DNA from: Clostridia bacterium
GTDB lineage: Bacteria > Bacillota_A > Clostridia > Christensenellales > Aristaeellaceae
Length of the DNA: 17,132 bases
Direction: 5' to 3'
NCBI GenBank assembly: GCA_017481185.1
Contig: JAFUPO010000091.1
Coordinates: forward strand, 1-17,132
The translations under genes were made by a program, and so were the position numbers. This document shows positions 13,639 to 17,132 of this stretch, piece after piece (position 1 is the stretch's first letter; every line of letters begins with the position of its first letter). The notes below the pieces were generated by a model. The model did no database searches, had not been told where the DNA came from, and was given only the letters and a program-made list of their open reading frames with translations.

Positions 13639-14107
13639 ATTGTAGTACGGATACCAGGTAATTGAGCAGCTCCAGCAGCGCAGCCTGCTGCTCCGTAGAG
13701 GCCTGCCCGGTCTGGAGCTTTACCTCAAAGCTATCCAGCACCTGGGAGACCTGGTTGAAAAAAGCCTCGTCAATCCGCCGGCTCTCCATGCCGTTAAGGC
13801 TGGCGTCCATTTCCTCCAGAGTTTGAACGGCGTATACGTGCTGGCGAATCTTGCCCAGCACACTGGAGGTGGAGGATCCGCCGGTTCGGGAAAGGGAATT
13901 ATACTGGCTCAGGGCCTGATTGGCCTCGTTTAAAAGCCGTTTTTCCAGCAGGGTTTCATATTCTCGCTGAAAAGAACCGGATCGAGCGGCCATAATACCC
14001 AGCACCACCACTGCCGCCGCCAGAACCAGGCACAGGATGGAAAGAAAGCGCCGTTGGGCACGGCTAACGCCCATACCATCCCGCACGTGTTGTGAATAAC
14101 GATACAT
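13637..14107 (-). CDS. Uncharacterised single-pass membrane protein
   Basis: The protein has 156 residues. A short basic N-terminus (MYRYSQHVRDG...RAQRRF) precedes one hydrophobic segment (about residues 22-41). A mostly helical extracytoplasmic part follows, with a Ser/Gly/Thr break near 75-84. The topology is probably N-in, with the helical domain outside. No family is recognised. AAAGGAGTG lies just upstream of the ATG. The gene is divergent from spoIIR and its stop lies inside the shared terminator. Similar small membrane proteins occur near sporulation genes, but the sequence alone gives no function. Confidence 0.7.
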   Translation of the reverse strand: MYRYSQHVRDGMGVSRAQRRFLSILCLVLAAAVVVLGIMAARSGSFQREYETLLEKRLLNEANQALSQYNSLSRTGGSSTSSVLGKIRQHVYAVQTLEEMDASLNGMESRRIDEAFFNQVSQVLDSFEVKLQTGQASTEQQAALLELLNYLVSVLQ

Positions 14108-14150
14108 ACTGACACTCCTTTGTATAAGCCCGCTTATGCAGGCAGCATAT

Positions 14151-14178
14151 AGTATACCACAAAAGGGTTCAGTGGTAA
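14151..14178 (-). promoter_or_regulatory. Possible promoter of the 13637-14107 gene
   Basis: On the minus strand TTACCA (14178-14173) and TATACT (14156-14151) are 16 bases apart. The -10 is good and the -35 weak. It is placed about 44 bases upstream of the ATG. Confidence 0.35.
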
Positions 14179-14290
14179 AGAGATGGGGAAAAGCCCCTGG
14201 TTTTCCTGTCGAAAGTGGCGACCTTCTTCCCTTTCATCCGCTGTTTTTGCCAGAAAAGGGAGCCTTGTGGCAGATCCTATCCAAACTGCA

Positions 14291-14340
14291 TAAACCCGCG
14301 CCCCGCTGGTCACCCTGTGGGGGAAAGGGAGGCGGGTTTA
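14291..14340 (+). other. Hairpin abutting the spoIIR start codon
   Basis: TAAACCCGC (14291-14299) pairs perfectly with GCGGGTTTA (14332-14340), and CCCC/GGGG can pair inside. The right arm ends at the base before the ATG. The ribosome binding site GGGAGG (14327-14332) lies inside the fold, so translation of spoIIR could depend on opening it. Confidence 0.5.
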
Positions 14341-14841
14341 ATGAAGCGAGTGCTTCTCTATTTGATGCTTCTGTGCCTATGGCCTGGCCTGGCCAATGCC
14401 GAGGGGCTGGTGCGCCTGCATATTCTGGCAGCCAGCGATTCTCCCCAGGATCAAGCCATGAAGCTGGCCGTTCGAGATCAAGTGCTGGCAGCTTTGGCCG
14501 GCCAGGGAGACGGGGATCCCTTCTCCTCCCTCCACAGGGAGCTTCCCCTCATTTGCCAGGCAGCCCGGCAGGCGGGCTTTCAGGGCCCAATTACCCTTCA
14601 AACCGGCTGGTTCTATTTTGAAGAACGGCAGCTGGCGGGGCGCGCCTATGCCGCTGGGTATTATCCGGCGGCCAAAATCCTTCTGGGCAAGGGGGAAGGG
14701 CAGAACTGGTGGGGGCTTCTTAACCCCGATCTGACCCTGGCTGCCGTTGGAGATGAAGAAACCATAGCGTGGCATCTGCCGCGGATTCTTTCCCTCTGGC
14801 TTATAAAAGCTGATGCATTAGCTCCGCTGCCCGGGGCATGA
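14341..14841 (+). CDS. spoIIR: Stage II sporulation protein R (short, divergent)
   Basis: SpoIIR is secreted from the forespore and triggers SpoIIGA to process pro-sigma-E in the mother cell. This product has 166 residues. It has a Sec signal peptide (MKRVLLYLMLLCLWPGLANA, cleavage near 20), the hallmark VRLHILAASDSPQDQAMKLA with VRDQVL (24-49), and AGYYPAAKILLGKGEGQNWW (105-124). Bacillus SpoIIR is near 220 residues and continues WWCVxFPPLC. Here the segment is WWGLLNPDL, so the cysteines are missing and the tail is shorter. The chosen ATG has GGGAGG upstream; the longer frame to 14215 would bury the signal peptide. The 3' end overlaps the converging regulator gene by 41 bases. Confidence 0.85.
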   Translation: MKRVLLYLMLLCLWPGLANAEGLVRLHILAASDSPQDQAMKLAVRDQVLAALAGQGDGDPFSSLHRELPLICQAARQAGFQGPITLQTGWFYFEERQLAGRAYAAGYYPAAKILLGKGEGQNWWGLLNPDLTLAAVGDEETIAWHLPRILSLWLIKADALAPLPGA

Positions 14842-16174
14842 TGCTGGAGTCCAGGCCGGAATAGTTGACGATCAAGTGATGGGGCTGTGCCTGAGAAACT
14901 GCGTAATCGCTCAGAAACCTCAGCCGCAGCCCCTGCCGCGCCGCCTGGCTGCGAAGCGACCCATCGCTCTTTTGCGTATCCAGCCTGAGCAAGAAATGAA
15001 GGCCCGCGTTTTCCTCCAGGATTTGGCTTCGATTGCCCAAAGGGCTTTGAAGAATAGCGCGGATAACCTCGTCTCGCTGGGCGCGATAGCGCTTTTTCAT
15101 ACGGTTGATATGCTGTTCAAAATGGCCTTCCTGAATGAAGCGGGCCAAGGTGTGCTGCTCCAGGCTGGGCACGGTGCAGGCATGGCTGGCAAAGGCTTCC
15201 CGCCAGCGGCTGAGCAGGGCTGGGGGCAGCACCATATAGCTTATGCGGATGGAGGGCGCAATGGTTTTAGAAAAAGTGTTCACGTAAATAACTCGCTCTC
15301 CATCCAAGCTCTGCAAGGGCGGCATGGGCCGGGCGTCAAAGCGGAATTCGCTGTCATAGTCATCCTCTATAAGCCAGCGGCCCGGCAGAGCCTGAGCCCA
15401 TCGAATCAGCTCCCAGCGCCGAGCCATAGGCATTACCTTGCCGGTTGGGAAATGGTGGGAAGGGGACAGATGCAGCACCTGAGCATCGCTGGCCGCCAGA
15501 GCGCTAAGGCTCAGCCCCTGCCCATCCAAGGGCAGATGACGGCAGAGAGCCCCGCTTAGGCGGCAAATGGCAGCCACTTTCAGGTAACCGGGGTCTTCAA
15601 TGGCATAGATCTTGTCTCTGCCCAAAAGCTGAATCAGCAGGCCGTATAAATACTCCGTGCCTGCGCCTACCACCACCTGCTCCGGCTGCACCGCCAGGCC
15701 CCGAAAGCGGTACAGGTGCCGGGCGATAGCTTCCCGCAGCACCCGTAGCCCCTGAGCCGGGGCGCTTTGCAGCAGGTGGGTATCCTCCTGTGAAAGGATG
15801 TTTCGGGTCAGCTTGGCCCAAAGTGCAAAGGGGAAATGCTCTGCGCAGATGCGGTTGGAGCTCAGATCCACCAGCCATTGGCGAGGCGGCTCCTCCGGCT
15901 GAAAAAGCGGCGGCTCCTTGGGGGGCCGAGGCAGCGCTGAACTGACAAAATAACCCGATTTCTCCCGGGAGGTAAGGTACCCCTCCGCCGCTAGCTGCTC
16001 GTAGGCGCTTTGCACCGTGATCACGCTGACCTTTAGGTGCTGGGCCAAGGCCCTTTTGGAGGGCAGCTTCTCCCCAGGGAGCAGCCGACCCCCGTCCATA
16101 TCAGCCTTAAGCTGCCTGCGCAAATATTCGTACAGGGGAAGCGCGCCCCTGAGGCTCATATCATAGGTGACCAT
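14801..16174 (-). CDS. MocR/PdxR-type regulator: GntR helix-turn-helix fused to a PLP-binding aminotransferase domain
   Basis: The protein has 457 residues from ATG 16174, preceded by GGAGG; a TTG 12 bases upstream is in frame but less likely. Residues ~10-76 form a GntR winged helix (LPLYEYLRRQLKADMDGGRL, LPSKRALAQHL, TVQSAYEQLAAEGYL). After a Pro-rich linker comes a fold-type I aminotransferase domain: VVGAGTEYLYGLL, SPSHHFPTG, IEDDYDSEFRF and NTFSKTIAPSIRISY. The Lys of the last motif (about 303) is the expected PLP Schiff-base residue. Such proteins sense pyridoxal phosphate or amines. PdxR controls vitamin B6 supply, and others control GABA or taurine genes. The divergent ECF S component favours a vitamin B6 role. 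Confidence 0.9.
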   Translation of the reverse strand: MVTYDMSLRGALPLYEYLRRQLKADMDGGRLLPGEKLPSKRALAQHLKVSVITVQSAYEQLAAEGYLTSREKSGYFVSSALPRPPKEPPLFQPEEPPRQWLVDLSSNRICAEHFPFALWAKLTRNILSQEDTHLLQSAPAQGLRVLREAIARHLYRFRGLAVQPEQVVVGAGTEYLYGLLIQLLGRDKIYAIEDPGYLKVAAICRLSGALCRHLPLDGQGLSLSALAASDAQVLHLSPSHHFPTGKVMPMARRWELIRWAQALPGRWLIEDDYDSEFRFDARPMPPLQSLDGERVIYVNTFSKTIAPSIRISYMVLPPALLSRWREAFASHACTVPSLEQHTLARFIQEGHFEQHINRMKKRYRAQRDEVIRAILQSPLGNRSQILEENAGLHFLLRLDTQKSDGSLRSQAARQGLRLRFLSDYAVSQAQPHHLIVNYSGLDSSIMPRAAELMHQLL

Positions 16175-16188
16175 ACCCGCCTCCAACT

Positions 16189-16230
16189 GGTATTAAAAAT
16201 TAGGCGATAATTGAATCTGTATTTAATGCC
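16189..16230. promoter_or_regulatory. Inverted repeat in the regulator/transporter intergenic region, candidate operator
   Basis: GGTATTAAA (16189-16197) and TTTAATGCC (16222-16230) are inverted with one mismatch, 24 bases apart. They lie just downstream of the regulator's promoter and next to the transporter -10. The place and spacing suit a MocR-family dimer that represses its own gene and activates the divergent one. Confidence 0.4.
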
Positions 16231-16237
16231 AGATTTG

Positions 16238-16266
16238 ATTATAATCCAACCGTACCTATTTTTCAA
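16238..16266 (-). promoter_or_regulatory. Promoter of the MocR-type gene, with -10 shared by the divergent promoter
   Basis: On the minus strand TTGAAA (16266-16261), a 17-base gap and TATAAT (16243-16238) form a good promoter. The same bases give TATAAT on the plus strand (16240-16245) for the ECF S gene, which lacks a good -35 at 16-18 bases. The two promoters therefore cannot be occupied together. Confidence 0.65.
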
Positions 16267-16289
16267 TCCCATTGAGGAGGCGCTTACGC

Positions 16290-16760
16290 TTGCGGCATGA
16301 ACAGATTCAGCGGCTGATTATCGCAGCCCTCTTGGCAGCCCTGTGCTGCGTAGCCACCCTAATGATTCAGGTTCCTTCCCCCATGAACGGCTATGTGAAC
16401 CTTGGCGACGGCCTGGTGCTTCTCTCCGGCTGGCTGTTGGGCCCCGGCTACGGCTTTGCCGCCGCAGGGCTGGGCTCCGCCCTGGCAGATCTTATCACCG
16501 GCTACAGCCATTATGCCCCGGCCACCTTCATTATCAAGGGCCTGATGGCCCTCATCTCCTGCCGTCTCAAACCCCGATGGCTGGGCGGCATCCTCGCTGA
16601 GGGCTGGATGGTGCTGGGCTATTTTCTCTTTGCCTGCCTCTTGATGGGAGAGGGCTGGGCAGCCGCCGCCTCCATCCCCGGCAACCTAATCCAAGGCGCC
16701 GTTGGCCTTGCCGCCGCATTGGCGTTGGAGAAAGTTACCCAGAGGCTGCGGCTTCGATAA
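16290..16760 (+). CDS. ECF transporter S component, probably for vitamin B6
   Basis: This is a 156-residue membrane protein with about five to six hydrophobic segments. The segment MNGYVNLGDGLVLLSGWLLGPGYGFAAAGLGSALADLITGYSHYAP followed by ATFIIKGLMALI is typical of ECF S components (substrate-binding subunits of energy-coupling factor importers). They need shared EcfA/EcfA'/EcfT subunits encoded elsewhere. The likely start is TTG 16290, nine bases after GAGGAGG; an upstream TTG at 16272 overlaps that site and cannot use it. The divergent MocR/PdxR-type regulator suggests a PdxU-like pyridoxine/pyridoxal specificity, but riboflavin, thiamine or hydroxymethylpyrimidine cannot be excluded. Confidence 0.85.
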   Translation: MRHEQIQRLIIAALLAALCCVATLMIQVPSPMNGYVNLGDGLVLLSGWLLGPGYGFAAAGLGSALADLITGYSHYAPATFIIKGLMALISCRLKPRWLGGILAEGWMVLGYFLFACLLMGEGWAAAASIPGNLIQGAVGLAAALALEKVTQRLRLR

Positions 16761-16781
16761 GCGGAAGAAGATCTTTCTCAA

Positions 16782-16861
16782 GGCGAAGACACTCCCCTAA
16801 GCCATTTTAGCGGCGCAATGGAGCCTTCGCCATATGCCCATTCTAGGGGAGCCTTCTCCCC
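16782..16861 (+). other. Region with interlocked alternative stems downstream of the ECF S gene
   Basis: GGCGAAG (16782-16788) can pair with CTTCGCC (16825-16831). CTCCCCTA (16792-16799) can pair with TAGGGGAG (16844-16851), which crosses the first pairing as a pseudoknot would. The GGGGAG part of the last element can instead pair with CTCCCC (16856-16861) around CCTT, a compact hairpin. No U-tract follows. It could be the end of the ECF S transcript or a small structured RNA. Confidence 0.3.
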
Positions 16862-16894
16862 GTTATATGAAGTTGAAGAATAAACGGTTTAGCG

Positions 16895-16923
16895 CCAGTT
16901 CCCTTAGCCTTATTAGGGACTGG
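16895..16923. other. Small inverted repeat between converging genes
   Basis: CCAGTTCCCT (16895-16904) pairs with AGGGACTGG (16915-16923), with one bulged T. There is no U-tract on either strand. It lies between the ECF S gene and the acyl-CoA synthetase terminator. Confidence 0.35.
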
Positions 16924-16939
16924 TGAATAAAGCGATACG

Positions 16940-16985
16940 CGCAAAGGCCCCGGAGACACGACCATGTCTCCGGGGCCTATTTGCG
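16940..16985 (-). terminator. Strong hairpin terminating the acyl-CoA synthetase gene
   Basis: AGGCCCCGGAGACA (16945-16958) and TGTCTCCGGGGCCT (16965-16978) form a perfect 14-base stem with a 6-base loop. The stem is extended outside by CGCAAA/TTTGCG. The U-tract is short on both strands, but stem strength and position 40 bases past the leftward stop support a terminator, possibly bidirectional. Confidence 0.7.
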
Positions 16986-17024
16986 AAGGTCTTTCAAAAA
17001 GTCCCTCTCATTCATCAACTGGTT

Positions 17025-17132
17025 TTACTTCTTCGCGTCCTTTTCCCGCAGCTCCACCCGGCGAACCTTGCCGGAGATGGTCTTGGGCAGGGCGTCCACA
17101 AACTCGATCACGCGGGGGTACTTGTAGGGTGC
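17025..17132 (-). CDS. Acyl-CoA synthetase (AMP-forming), C-terminal 35 residues
   Basis: Only the end is in the window; the gene continues beyond 17132. The residues [30 protein letters not shown] are the classic end of the AMP-binding enzyme C-terminal domain. YKYPR is followed by LPKTxSGKxRR, whose Lys acts in acyl-adenylate formation. Members activate acetate or medium-chain and aromatic acids to CoA esters. The wording is closest to medium-chain/benzoate-type enzymes, but the tail cannot fix the substrate. The stop is TAA at 17027-17025. Confidence 0.88.
   Translation of the reverse strand, partial: APYKYPRVIEFVDALPKTISGKVRRVELREKDAKK

Noticed and set aside
14108..14200. A sigma-F promoter for spoIIR
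   Set aside because: GCATA-15-GGGTTCAGTG and GTATA-17-GGTAAAGAGA each miss key consensus positions or spacing.
14215..14340. N-terminal extension of SpoIIR
   Set aside because: It would place 42 residues before the signal peptide and has no ribosome binding site.

Overview
The window looks like chromosome from a GC-rich, anaerobic, endospore-forming Clostridia-type Firmicute, possibly a gut organism. Support comes from a SpoIIR-family sporulation signal, strong Gram-positive Shine-Dalgarno sites, several TTG starts, sigma-A-type promoters, an ECF vitamin transporter S component, and a tungsten/molybdenum aldehyde ferredoxin oxidoreductase. The species cannot be told from the sequence. No rRNA, tRNA, CRISPR array, integrase or transposase was recognised.

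Layout, left to right. (1) 1-1352: the 3' end of dapA overlapping dapB, two consecutive lysine/diaminopimelate steps, closed by a strong terminator. (2) 1353-4160: a 300-base gap without a convincing gene, then a leftward, visibly AT-richer pair: a NlpC/P60-like cysteine hydrolase whose reading frame is broken near its N-terminus, and an exported WG-repeat protein. Upstream of them lie two short GC-rich palindromes and a long hairpin. (3) 4168-6084: aconitase (leftward) with a clear promoter. (4) 6288-7226: two small uncharacterised rightward genes, one soluble with four cysteines and one with four membrane segments. (5) 7267-9738: leftward azlC-azlD (branched-chain amino acid export) followed by a lipoprotein with TPR-like repeats and a DUF6273-like end. 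The terminator hairpin between them also contains the lipoprotein's ribosome binding site. (6) 9902-13589: a promoter, a structured ~200-nt leader (candidate molybdenum/tungsten cofactor riboswitch), ydhY (16-Cys ferredoxin with twin-arginine motif), ydhV (AOR-family enzyme) and a third gene in the place ydhW holds in E. coli. (7) 13637-14841: a small single-pass membrane protein and a short, divergent spoIIR. (8) 14801-16760: a MocR/PdxR-type regulator divergent from an ECF S component, probably a vitamin B6 uptake locus. (9) 16761-17132: a gap with several hairpins and the last 35 codons of an acyl-CoA synthetase.

The parts that work together are dapA-dapB, azlC-azlD, ydhY-ydhV (electron carrier plus cofactor enzyme, probably controlled through the leader), and the regulator/transporter pair. 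The best candidates for something undescribed are the leader-ydhYV-(W) unit, the 6288-7226 pair, and the frame-broken hydrolase with its WG-repeat partner.
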